From Treponema socranskii subsp. buccale (GTDB lineage Bacteria > Spirochaetota > Spirochaetia > Treponematales > Treponemataceae), in the NCBI RefSeq assembly GCF_024181585.1, contig NZ_CP054258.1:1674001-1738000 (forward strand): 64,000 nucleotides of DNA. The letters run 5' to 3'. Position numbers and translations under genes: made by a program. Of this stretch, positions 7,256 through 14,341 are shown one piece after another (the first letter of the stretch is position 1; every line of letters starts with the position of its first letter). Below the pieces are notes generated by a model that was given only the letters and a program-made list of their open reading frames with translations, made no database searches and was not told where the DNA came from.

Positions 7256-9409
7256 TTATGACTGGGTCAGCCCGACGTTTCTAGGTATAACTTTTACTTT
7301 CCTATTATCGCGAACAAGTTCATTCACGTATTGGCATAGATTTAGAAACTCAGTATTATGTTCTATTACAATGAACGTTTTACCGTAATTCTCAATGTTT
7401 TCGTAAATGACTGAGATCAAATCTATCATTTCTTTTCTTCCAAGCCCCATCGAAGGTTCATCTAATCCAAATATTTTTGTTTTTCCCTTTTTTAGTGCTT
7501 GTGAAAGTTTTATTCTTTGATTTTCTCCTCCTGATAATGAGCTAATCTTCTGATTCAAGGATAAATGGCCTAACCCCAGTTTTCCAAGTAATTGTACTGT
7601 ATAATCAAACTTTTTTGATATAGACATTCCATTTTCAATAATTTGATTGATATTCTGGTTAAGAAATTCATATATGTTTAGGCCATTCACATTATAACTG
7701 AGAGTCAATTCTCTATATCCCGTACCGTTGCATTCCTCACAATCTATATATAGTTTTTCATCATAGAAATCGCCAATAACAAAACAGCCTTTCCCTCCGC
7801 ATTTTGGACATGCACCACCTTGGGAAAGTGAAAAAATCTGTTTATCTTTTTTATTTTTTTTAGCGTAGTAGATTCTCACTTCATCAAGAATCTCCATATA
7901 AGTAACTACAGTAGAAGTTCTGTTAGCTTTTATTGGTTTCTGAGTAATATACTTGTAACTATCCAGCTGATGTGGCAAAATATCTCTTAGTATTATACTC
8001 TTTCCGATGCCTGATGAACCGCATAACCCATTCAAAGCTTCTTTATAAAATATAAGCTCATTGGTATAATCTACGTATTCCGATTTCAAAGATACACTGA
8101 TTTTTTTCTTTGACTTTGACTTTACTTTTATATAAGATACAGACTGCATATTCATATAATCTTTTTCCGTAATCAACTGCCCTCCATTTATTCCACTTTT
8201 GGGACCAAGAAAATATGCACGATCTGAAATTTTCCTTAATTTATCATTGTGATCTACAACAATGACAGTATTATTTATTTTTAATTCTTTTATAATCTCA
8301 ATAAGAGCATCTGCCTCCTTTTGATCCAATGAACCTGTTGGTTCATCCAAAACAACAAGAAGATTTTTCAATCTTCCTAGCAAAAGATGAACTATCCTCA
8401 GCCTCTGTAATTCACCACCTGACAAAGTATTAATTCCACGGGAGAAATTTAAATAAGAGACATTTAACCTTTTACAAGTTTTTATGAATTTTAAGATATA
8501 ATTACAAGAAGTTTTTATCACAGATTCCTTTATGCTCGATTTGAACTTCTCTAGAATTTTTTCTATATCATCCATATTCTCTGTAAGCATAAAACCCACA
8601 TTTATTCTATCAAAAATGATTATATGGTTGATGGAATCCATAAGTCTGCTACCATTACAAACTGGGCAGATACGCTGTTTTGAATATTTATCCTGATTTA
8701 ACCCGAACATATCCTTTTTCCCCAATTCCATACCAAGCATGGGGCCAATATATTCAGAAGTCTTTGTTCGCTTTCTCCCATTAACAGTAAAAGTAATTTT
8801 ATATTTTTCATCTCCTTTTGAATGCAAAAGCATTTTTTGCGTTTCCTTATTCAATTCATAAAATCTCTTCTTCTCATCAATTCCTTTCTCTTTACAGAAG
8901 TTATACAATAACTGAGTGAAGAAGTCGGAATAAGAAGCATTCCAACATCTAAAAGGTACTTCCTTCAAAGTCTTCTCAGGATCCACTACCAGAAGCTCAT
9001 CAATCATTTTTATATAGCCTATACCATTACATTTCCTGCATCTGCATGGCCCATTAAGTGAAAACTTGTCTGAAGTTAGTGATGTACAATAACTAAGTAT
9101 ATTTGACATATGTTCATACAATCCAAAATAGGTCAGCACTATTGACCTAGGGTTTACATTAAAATTTAGTTGTTTTAATGTTGCAGCTACTAGAACATTT
9201 CCATAGTCTTTGATTCGATATTTGATAGAAACTTTGTTATCATTAACAAGACTTCCATATTCATTTTCACTGATTGCAGCAATTGTATCAAAAGCAAGAC
9301 TTGATTTACCACTTCCACTTACCCCGCCTATATAGATAAGTTCATAATCATTGAATTCTACTGAAATATTTTTTAAATTATTTGTCGATATACCCTTATA
9401 CCTATACAT
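7256..9409 (-). CDS. UvrA-like ABC ATPase in a RiPP operon
   Basis: A 717-residue protein with two UvrA-type ABC modules. The first has Walker A GGVSGSGKSS (about residue 28), Zn-finger cysteines CRCRKCNGIG and CPVCNGSR, signature NTLSGGELQRL and Walker B VVLDEPTGSLD. The second has Walker A GLCGSSGIGKS, CPKCGGKGC and CEECNGTGYR, signature SSLSGGENQRI and FGLDEPSMGLG. It is shorter than housekeeping UvrA (about 940), so the UvrB- and DNA-binding insertions are probably reduced. The start overlaps the methyltransferase gene by 8 bases. UvrA paralogues are known as self-resistance factors in some antibiotic clusters (DrrC type); that role here is an inference. Confidence 0.85.
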   Translation of the reverse strand: MYRYKGISTNNLKNISVEFNDYELIYIGGVSGSGKSSLAFDTIAAISENEYGSLVNDNKVSIKYRIKDYGNVLVAATLKQLNFNVNPRSIVLTYFGLYEHMSNILSYCTSLTSDKFSLNGPCRCRKCNGIGYIKMIDELLVVDPEKTLKEVPFRCWNASYSDFFTQLLYNFCKEKGIDEKKRFYELNKETQKMLLHSKGDEKYKITFTVNGRKRTKTSEYIGPMLGMELGKKDMFGLNQDKYSKQRICPVCNGSRLMDSINHIIIFDRINVGFMLTENMDDIEKILEKFKSSIKESVIKTSCNYILKFIKTCKRLNVSYLNFSRGINTLSGGELQRLRIVHLLLGRLKNLLVVLDEPTGSLDQKEADALIEIIKELKINNTVIVVDHNDKLRKISDRAYFLGPKSGINGGQLITEKDYMNMQSVSYIKVKSKSKKKISVSLKSEYVDYTNELIFYKEALNGLCGSSGIGKSIILRDILPHQLDSYKYITQKPIKANRTSTVVTYMEILDEVRIYYAKKNKKDKQIFSLSQGGACPKCGGKGCFVIGDFYDEKLYIDCEECNGTGYRELTLSYNVNGLNIYEFLNQNINQIIENGMSISKKFDYTVQLLGKLGLGHLSLNQKISSLSGGENQRIKLSQALKKGKTKIFGLDEPSMGLGRKEMIDLISVIYENIENYGKTFIVIEHNTEFLNLCQYVNELVRDNRKVKVIPRNVGLTQS

Positions 9410-10121
9410 CTGTTTTCCTCACAACCCATAAATAATTATCATCTAATTCATTCTCTTGTAGTTCTTCTGAAAACGCATCGAGTCTTCTGCATGAGTATAT
9501 GATTTCATAACCACATTCGTCCATTAAATCGATAATTTCTTTTATGAAAGGAATATGTAAATGAAATTTCACATTACATTCATCTGTAACGTAATCACCT
9601 AAAATAAGTCTCTCCTCATCAGTGAATTGTGCTAGAGGTTTATTAAACGCTCTAGTTTTCTCTGCCCAATATTTCTTTTCAATTTTATTATCAAGAAAAG
9701 GAGTGGTAAAGAATAACAATCCATTATATTTTAGAACCCTGGAAATCTCTAGCGTTGCTTTCTTTCGATCTGCGTATGTTTCAAGTAACATCAATCCATT
9801 AAATGAGAACAGAGCATAATCGAATAATCCTGAATCAAATGATAATTCCCTTGTGTCTTGTACATAATATCTAATATAAGATGCCATTTTCTTTGCTTCT
9901 TCAATCATTTTTGAAGAGTAATCTATCCCTATCACGTCATAACCTAGCTTGCTAAGAGCAATTGTAGTTCTTCCCGTACCACATCCGATATCAAGAATTT
10001 TTCCTGGAATTATAAAATATTTTGAGAGAATATCTTTCTCGTAATTAAACAGTCCATTTTGTGAAAGTTTTTCATAATATTTTACGATGCTATGCACAGA
10101 ATAACTTTCTATATTTCCCAT
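9402..10121 (-). CDS. SAM-dependent class I methyltransferase
   Basis: A 239-residue Rossmann-fold methyltransferase. Motif I is ILDIGCGTGRTTIALSKLGYDVIGID (about residue 38), then YYVQDTRELSFDSGLFDYALFSFNGLM, in the usual order of the Methyltransf_11/25 group. The ATG at 10121 has AGGTGA upstream, embedded in the last codons of the radical SAM gene 4 bases away, which implies translational coupling. In this context it probably modifies the peptide product or a terminus of it. The exact target is unknown. Confidence 0.85.
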   Translation of the reverse strand: MGNIESYSVHSIVKYYEKLSQNGLFNYEKDILSKYFIIPGKILDIGCGTGRTTIALSKLGYDVIGIDYSSKMIEEAKKMASYIRYYVQDTRELSFDSGLFDYALFSFNGLMLLETYADRKKATLEISRVLKYNGLLFFTTPFLDNKIEKKYWAEKTRAFNKPLAQFTDEERLILGDYVTDECNVKFHLHIPFIKEIIDLMDECGYEIIYSCRRLDAFSEELQENELDDNYLWVVRKTDV

Positions 10122-10125
10122 ATAG

Positions 10126-11439
10126 TCACCTGTTTTCTCGATACATTCTATAATCGTTTAGCAACCTACGATACTGTCGTTCTTTATATATATCATCACA
10201 AATAGGTTCAATCATACTACCCGTGGTATTCAAATTATCTATTCGACACCCGCCAGAGCATATATATCGAAGTTCACAAAATCGACATTTAGAAATTTTA
10301 TCATTTGATGTTTCCACATTTATCTTGTTGAATTCTCTTATGATATCATTAGCACTTATTCCAGCTTCAAAATAATATGACGAAATTTTATGACATGGAT
10401 AAATTCTACCATCATAATTAATTAAAACACTGCTACCTATTCCACAGTTTGTGAATCGTATATTTCTAATATCAGAAGATTGTACTAAATATCCAAGATT
10501 CTTAAGTTTCTTTACTAGCTTAATAACAAGCTCTCTTGAATATTTTTTATCAAAACCAGACATATCCATGAAAAGTGCATTACCCGCCATTTCTATTTCG
10601 TCACTTAACCTGACTTCAAGGTTATCATATTCCAGATGTTTTATAAAACCGATTAAATTATTCTCAATATCAATCAAAGTGTTTGGAAGAATCGTCGTTG
10701 CTAGTACTATTCTTTTTCCACGACTTTTTAGAAGATCTATAGCATGAAGAGCATTCTCATAATTCTGCTCACCCCTTATTGGAGCATAATACTCTTTACT
10801 GACAGCTTCAAAACTAATCTGAATTTCATCACAACATTCACATATAAGATCAATGTTTCTTTCTGATATCAAAGAACCGTTTGTAAAAAGTATAACATGG
10901 TTCTCTTGTATGCCTTTCAGAAGGGATTCAATATTTGTATATGTAAGCGGCTCTCCTCCAGAAACTACGACTTCAAGTTCTCCATAGAAATCGTGCAATT
11001 CAGAAATCAATTGAATCGTTTTTTGTAAATCTACAGTCTTAAGTGGCTGTGTCCCAGCAGCCATATAACAGTGTGGACAATGCATATTGCAACCATTGGT
11101 TGTTCCTATATGAACTGTTTTGGTAATATTCTCTATTGCTTCTTCCTTATTTGTAACAGAATTACCTCTAAAATCAACATCATCAATTTGCTCGAGGAGC
11201 TTTTTCATGATTTTCAGGCATTCATCCTCATTCGGGCAATACTCTATATAGTAGTTTTCCAATGCAAATCTTATGGAGGCTCCTTCTTGCAGCCAATGAA
11301 ACATCTTATATTCTTTATCATTCAGAACAATCCAATTCGGGTTATCAGGTGCTAGTATTATATGATACCCATCCACGGGCTTATCTAATAATTTCTCTGG
11401 TAGAGAAATGCCATTTTCTAAATCGTATTCTGTTGGCAT
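10126..11439 (-). CDS. Radical SAM/SPASM peptide maturase with N-terminal PqqD-like domain
   Basis: A 437-residue enzyme. Residues 25-88 resemble a PqqD/RRE leader-binding domain (YHIILAPDNPNWIVLNDKEY and onward). The radical SAM domain has the CNMHCPHC cluster motif (Cys 117, 121, 124) and SGGEPL. The C-terminus is a SPASM domain: NCGIGSSVLINYDGRIYPC, then CRFCELRYICSGGC and a late Cys, ligands for auxiliary Fe-S clusters. Such enzymes install thioether or C-C links, or epimerise residues, in ribosomal peptides. GGAGAAG precedes the ATG at 11439. It leads the three-gene enzyme operon; the precursor gene lies about 490 bases upstream. Confidence 0.9.
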   Translation of the reverse strand: MPTEYDLENGISLPEKLLDKPVDGYHIILAPDNPNWIVLNDKEYKMFHWLQEGASIRFALENYYIEYCPNEDECLKIMKKLLEQIDDVDFRGNSVTNKEEAIENITKTVHIGTTNGCNMHCPHCYMAAGTQPLKTVDLQKTIQLISELHDFYGELEVVVSGGEPLTYTNIESLLKGIQENHVILFTNGSLISERNIDLICECCDEIQISFEAVSKEYYAPIRGEQNYENALHAIDLLKSRGKRIVLATTILPNTLIDIENNLIGFIKHLEYDNLEVRLSDEIEMAGNALFMDMSGFDKKYSRELVIKLVKKLKNLGYLVQSSDIRNIRFTNCGIGSSVLINYDGRIYPCHKISSYYFEAGISANDIIREFNKINVETSNDKISKCRFCELRYICSGGCRIDNLNTTGSMIEPICDDIYKERQYRRLLNDYRMYRENR

Positions 11440-11486
11440 ATCTTCTCCGTAAAAAGTCAACGAACAAGATGACTTTCTAAGCTATT

Positions 11487-11880
11487 TAATTCATGGTAAC
11501 AATAGCCTGTTCAGCAAAAGTAGCCGCCTCAGTTTTCCGTTTCCTTGTTGCAGATATGGCTTTCAAGAAACATATCTTTTGAAAGAAACTTTGAAATTGT
11601 AGAAATATCATGCTTGTCGATTTTCTTGGTCCATTCGTTAGTACCTTGAACTTCAAGGTATTGATCACCGTTACTTCTGACCAGATTTCTCTACCTAATT
11701 CTTGAAAAACCTTGTGTTGTTGGTTGACTCGACCCCGATTTTCACAGCAAAGCCTATAGTCTTGTACTCTGCTGAGGTCATGACCTCAACTAAATATGTC
11801 GAGCTGTTGCCTGGCACCCGCTGAATCGCTTCAGCTTATCACATTACCGCTTGTTCGGTTACCTTTTTTATCATACCTTC
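11487..11880 (-). pseudogene. Unidentified, multiply frameshifted coding remnant with a 16-bp palindrome
   Basis: Between the precursor terminator and the maturase gene the minus strand shows protein-like segments in different frames: AEAIQRVPGNSSTYLVEV and TSAEYKTIGFAVKIGVESTN near 11850-11720, QELGREIWSEVTVIN around 11700, and GTNEWTKKIDKHDISTISKF near 11600. They cannot be joined without frameshifts. The perfect palindrome TGAGGTCATGACCTCA lies at 11773-11788. I do not recognise the protein; an RNA role is also possible. Confidence 0.35.
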
Positions 11881-11884
11881 TAAT

Positions 11885-11917
11885 AAAAAAAATCCCAAAT
11901 ATCTTGGGATTTTTTTT
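11885..11917 (-). terminator. Terminator or attenuator after the RiPP precursor gene
   Basis: A perfect 14-bp stem (eight A then TCCCAA, pairing with TTGGGA then eight T) with a 5-base loop, 8 bases beyond the precursor stop. It has T-runs on both strands. Partial read-through would make precursor in excess over the enzymes downstream. Confidence 0.85.
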
Positions 11918-11925
11918 ATACTTCA

Positions 11926-12042
11926 TTAGCAATCTTGACGTTTAAGTGTTGTTCTGCACTGACTTCTTTGACAAACAACGATAACGGCATTAGCTTTCGC
12001 ATCCTTTTTAGAAAGTATAATTTTCTTTACCTTCTTGAACAT
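11926..12042 (-). CDS. Putative RiPP precursor peptide (38 aa, three Cys)
   Basis: A 38-codon gene, too short for routine ORF calling, with a strong AGGAGG 8 bases before its ATG. The N-terminal part is basic and leader-like (MFKKVKKIILSKKDAKANA), then VIVV, then the Cys-rich C-terminus CQRSQCRTTLKRQDC, with Cys at 24, 29 and 38. It stands behind a perfect consensus promoter and before a terminator, upstream of a radical SAM/SPASM maturase and methyltransferase on the same strand. That is the arrangement expected of a RiPP precursor. A diverged second copy lies directly upstream. The product class and cleavage site are not known; the leader/core boundary after VV is a guess. Confidence 0.75.
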   Translation of the reverse strand: MFKKVKKIILSKKDAKANAVIVVCQRSQCRTTLKRQDC

Positions 12043-12087
12043 AGTTTTTTTCCTCCTTTGATTTTCATTATAGTTTATGAAGTTCCA

Positions 12088-12204
12088 GCAATCTTGGCGT
12101 TTATGTGTTATTCTGTACGCATCCCTTTATACAACAATAATCATAGAATTAGATTTTTGATCATTTTGTGCTAAAGCTCTGTTTTCTTTTACTTTACTAA
12201 ACAC
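12088..12204 (-). pseudogene. Decayed second copy of the precursor peptide gene
   Basis: In the same frame as the intact precursor and 15 codons upstream of it. Reading from GTG at 12204: MFSKVKENRALAQNDQKSNS, then MIIVV, a TAA (12127-12129) where the intact copy has Cys24, then RDAYRITHKRQDC. The middle Cys has become Tyr and only the last Cys is kept. The ATG has become GTG and the AGGAGG has changed to AAATGG. Similarity at both ends (MF-KVK and KRQDC) shows a tandem duplication with one copy dying. Confidence 0.7.
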
Positions 12205-12247
12205 CTATTTATTTTCCATTTGATAATTATTTAAATAAGATAGTGGT

Positions 12248-12276
12248 ATTATATCACGGATATATGTTACTGTCAA
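12248..12276 (-). promoter_or_regulatory. Consensus sigma-70 promoter of the RiPP locus
   Basis: Minus-strand TTGACA (12276-12271), exactly 17 bases, then TATAAT (12253-12248): a perfect consensus match. The start site would be near 12240, upstream of both precursor copies. The end of a MITE lies 19 bases upstream of the -35 box. Confidence 0.85.
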
Positions 12277-12295
12277 TAATTTTATTTTATTTTAT

Positions 12296-12553
12296 CAGGG
12301 ATTACGCATGAAAAATGTATACACAGAAAAGAGACATAATATAAAATAAAAAAGGCGAAACGCGAGGCAGCGGTACTGCCGCCGAGCCGCTCTGACCGAT
12401 GGCAAGCGAACTTTTTGGCAAAAAAGTTCGCGCAGTCCGATTCCAATCACGGTCTGCCGCGGCGAACGGCAGGGCTGCTGCCGGGAGTGTAGCCGATTTT
12501 TTTACGGTAATGGTTATTTTTTGGGGAATATAGATTCTCATGCGTAAGCCCTG
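12296..12553. mobile_element. 258-bp MITE-like element with terminal inverted repeats and a 10-bp target duplication
   Basis: The ends CAGGGATTACGCATGA (12296-12311) and TCATGCGTAAGCCCTG (12538-12553) are inverted repeats with 15 of 16 bases matching. Both are flanked by the direct repeat TTTATTTTAT (12286-12295 and 12554-12563), as expected for a target-site duplication, though the sequence is of low complexity. The inside is GC-richer than its surroundings and holds an 11-bp perfect hairpin (12406-12431). The open frame spanning it from TIR to TIR shows no protein character, so the element is non-autonomous. Confidence 0.75.
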
Positions 12554-12610
12554 TTTATTTTATAGGCATCTCTATCCCCCCCCCTTAAAAATAATAAGGA
12601 AAAATACTAG

Positions 12611-13051
12611 AGTAAGGAATACAAGAAAGCAGACTGTTTGAGGACGAGAAGCGGTTCTCACCATAACTGTAGTGAGTATGTCATTCTCGGTTACAAGGGT
12701 TTTACTGTTGACAAGATAGATGAAAATACTTCTTCATCGCTCTGACCGTACAGCAAGTATAAATATACGTTGATATGGAGCGATAACGGAGAAAACGGGA
12801 CGCAAAGGGGTTGTTTTTCAAAAAAACGCGATCCGTCACTCGACGGTAAAGTCATCAATGCGAAAGAATTCGAATCATGCGCATGGTACTATTGTCCCTG
12901 CCTATCTATACGTGGCAATGATACTGTGAGCGTAAAGCCTCAAAATATCGATGCCGAAGCAAGAGTAGCGCTCGATAAAACCGTTGTGATGTTTGCACAT
13001 ACAGATAATCTGGAGTTGAATTATACGCACAACGGCAGAACAAAAAGATAA
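12611..13051 (+). pseudogene. Decayed gene for an unidentified protein, in-frame stop
   Basis: One frame is protein-like on both sides of a TGA at 12743-12745: HHNCSEYVILGYKGFTVDKI before it, and SKYKYTLIWSDNGENGTQRG, DPSLDGKVINAKEFESCAWY and NIDAEARVALDKTVVMFAHT after it. No start codon or ribosome site is visible at the 5' end. TTG at 12770 could only start the second half. Family not recognised. Confidence 0.45.
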
Positions 13052-13094
13052 CGATCCCCGTCTATACGGAAACGCGAAATTGTTCGTATAATCA

Positions 13095-13412
13095 GCAATA
13101 ACGACAATAAAAAGCCGGCTGTCGTAAAGCGGCGTTCGGTTTTTTACATCGGAAGAATCTTCATAGTCTATTTCTACAACATACTCTGTTCTGGTAAATG
13201 TAACTTTTGCTTTATATTTATAAGGGAAGGAGTACGTATTTCATCAGTGACGGGAATATATTGACCGCCATCGTAGCCCGGCGTGTACCACGTACCGAGC
13301 AGTCGTGCCGCATAATCGACTTCAGCGTCATCACTGCCTGAAGCACTGTTGCTGCAGCCGGCAAACAGACTGAGCGCTGCAATAAGCATCATCCGATCAT
13401 CATCTTTTTCAT
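13095..13412 (-). pseudogene. Frameshifted lipoprotein gene
   Basis: MKKMMIG from the ATG at 13412 is out of frame with the lipoprotein signal MMLIAALSLFAGCSNSASG (lipobox LFAGC). This continues as DYAARLLGTWYTPGYDGGQY and then shifts again to KYKAKVTFTRTEYVVEIDYE. Two frameshifts in a small secreted lipoprotein indicate a pseudogene. Small lipoproteins of this look are common in Treponema; the exact family is not recognised. Confidence 0.55.
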
Positions 13413-13427
13413 ATCATGCCTTCTTGT

Positions 13428-13784
13428 TTATAAAAAATTTTGATACTTCGTACCGAATATTTCGCCGAGTTTCCGAGCCATACGAGGACTTATCGTTCTA
13501 TGGCCGGTTTCCATTCCGGAAACGTGTTGTGCAGGGATCCCCAATTTTTTTGCTAAAGCCGCCTGGGTCAGATTATCGCGATAGCGAAACAGCTTCAACG
13601 TCTTTTGCGGTGTCCGATCCTTTACAATATTTTTATACCAGTCGGTTTCCGTTATTTCCACATATGCTTCGTCATCATCTTCTTCAACCGTAGCATGAGG
13701 ATAACGTTTTTTTACAAACGTGAGTAAGTCTTGCGGTATATCACCTTCAATTTTTATAGGGGGCGTTTTCACGACTACCTGCAT
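13428..13784 (-). CDS. Antitoxin, XRE-type helix-turn-helix (HigA-like)
   Basis: A 118-residue protein whose C-terminal half is a Cro/C1-type HTH: LKLFRYRDNLTQAALAKKLGIPAQHVSGMETGHRTISPRMARKLGEIF. The N-terminal 60 residues are acidic (EEDDDEAYVEI) and may bind the toxin. GGAGG precedes the ATG at 13784. The gene overlaps the end of the toxin gene by 38 bases, the toxin-first order seen in HigBA-type pairs. Antitoxins of this class usually repress their own operon. Confidence 0.8.
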   Translation of the reverse strand: MQVVVKTPPIKIEGDIPQDLLTFVKKRYPHATVEEDDDEAYVEITETDWYKNIVKDRTPQKTLKLFRYRDNLTQAALAKKLGIPAQHVSGMETGHRTISPRMARKLGEIFGTKYQNFL

Positions 13785-14016
13785 AATATACCTCCAGTTC
13801 GATTCCTTTGATCGTTTCCTTCCAACAGGCAACCCAATGATATGATAAATGGCAGTGGTATTTGTTTTTTCCAAGCATACTGAAATTCGGCCAGCCTTTT
13901 TGTATCGGGCCGGTTTCCTGCAGATCTTCCAACAAGTATGAAAACAATTCCTGTTCTCGTTCCGGCATTTTCAAAACCGCTTTCAGTATTTTCTTTTTTT
14001 GTATTACCCTGTACAT
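13747..14016 (-). CDS. Toxin of the RelE/HigB superfamily
   Basis: An 89-residue protein with the fold signature of this group near its C-terminus: NKYHCHLSYHWVACWKE followed by IELEVYYAGSRENAPY. Members are ribosome-dependent mRNA interferases. The ATG at 14016 is preceded by AAGGCGG. The 3' end overlaps the HTH antitoxin gene, confirming a two-gene module. Intact as far as can be seen. Confidence 0.8.
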   Translation of the reverse strand: MYRVIQKKKILKAVLKMPEREQELFSYLLEDLQETGPIQKGWPNFSMLGKNKYHCHLSYHWVACWKETIKGIELEVYYAGSRENAPYKN

Positions 14017-14064
14017 CTATCCGCCTTATACATTGTAACCATATATTGGTTTGTTTGTCAAGTA

Positions 14065-14289
14065 TGAGCAAGTCTTAGGAGCAAGTCCTTAAAGCTTCAT
14101 AGTTCTCTTATCGAAAAAACAGGCGGACTGGATAGTGTCCGCGATGAGAATCTTTTAGACTCTACATTGAAATCACCTTTTCAAACATTCGGGGGAAACG
14201 ATCTTTATCCCGAAATTTTAGACAAAGCTGCCCAGTTATGTTATTCGCTTATTCAAAATCATCCGTTTGTAAAAAGTAGAATCGCCTAA
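14065..14289 (+). pseudogene. Decayed Doc-type (Fic-fold) toxin gene
   Basis: The frame from 14095 reads LHSSLIEKTGGLDSVRDENL, then LDSTLKSPFQTFGGNDLYPE, then AQLCYSLIQNHPFVKSRIA and stop. This is the N-terminal half of a death-on-curing protein up to the Fic motif HPFxxGNKR, which is broken after HPFV. Upstream, SKS-stop-EQVLK lies in another frame. One nonsense codon, one frameshift and the missing catalytic motif make it inactive. Confidence 0.8.
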
Positions 14290-14305
14290 CAAGAAGTTCA
14301 AAGCA

Positions 14306-14328
14306 GGCGCAAGGTCAAGCCTTGCGCC
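14306..14328. terminator. Hairpin between the Doc remnant and map
   Basis: A perfect 9-bp stem GGCGCAAGG / CCTTGCGCC with a 5-base loop, 14 bases beyond the map stop. No long T-run. Confidence 0.5.
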
Positions 14329-14341
14329 GTTTCATTTACCG

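Noticed and set aside
11935-12174. A plus-strand 79-codon frame over the precursor genes
   Set aside because: It lies antisense to the better-supported precursor pair, has no ribosome site and shows no conserved character.
12302-12541. A 79-codon minus-strand frame inside the MITE
   Set aside because: It starts and ends within the terminal inverted repeats, has no ribosome site and reads through hairpins; it is a by-product of the element.
12743-12745. In-frame TGA as a possible selenocysteine codon
   Set aside because: No credible SECIS-like hairpin follows, the gene has no start or ribosome site, and the neighbour is also frameshifted, so decay is simpler.
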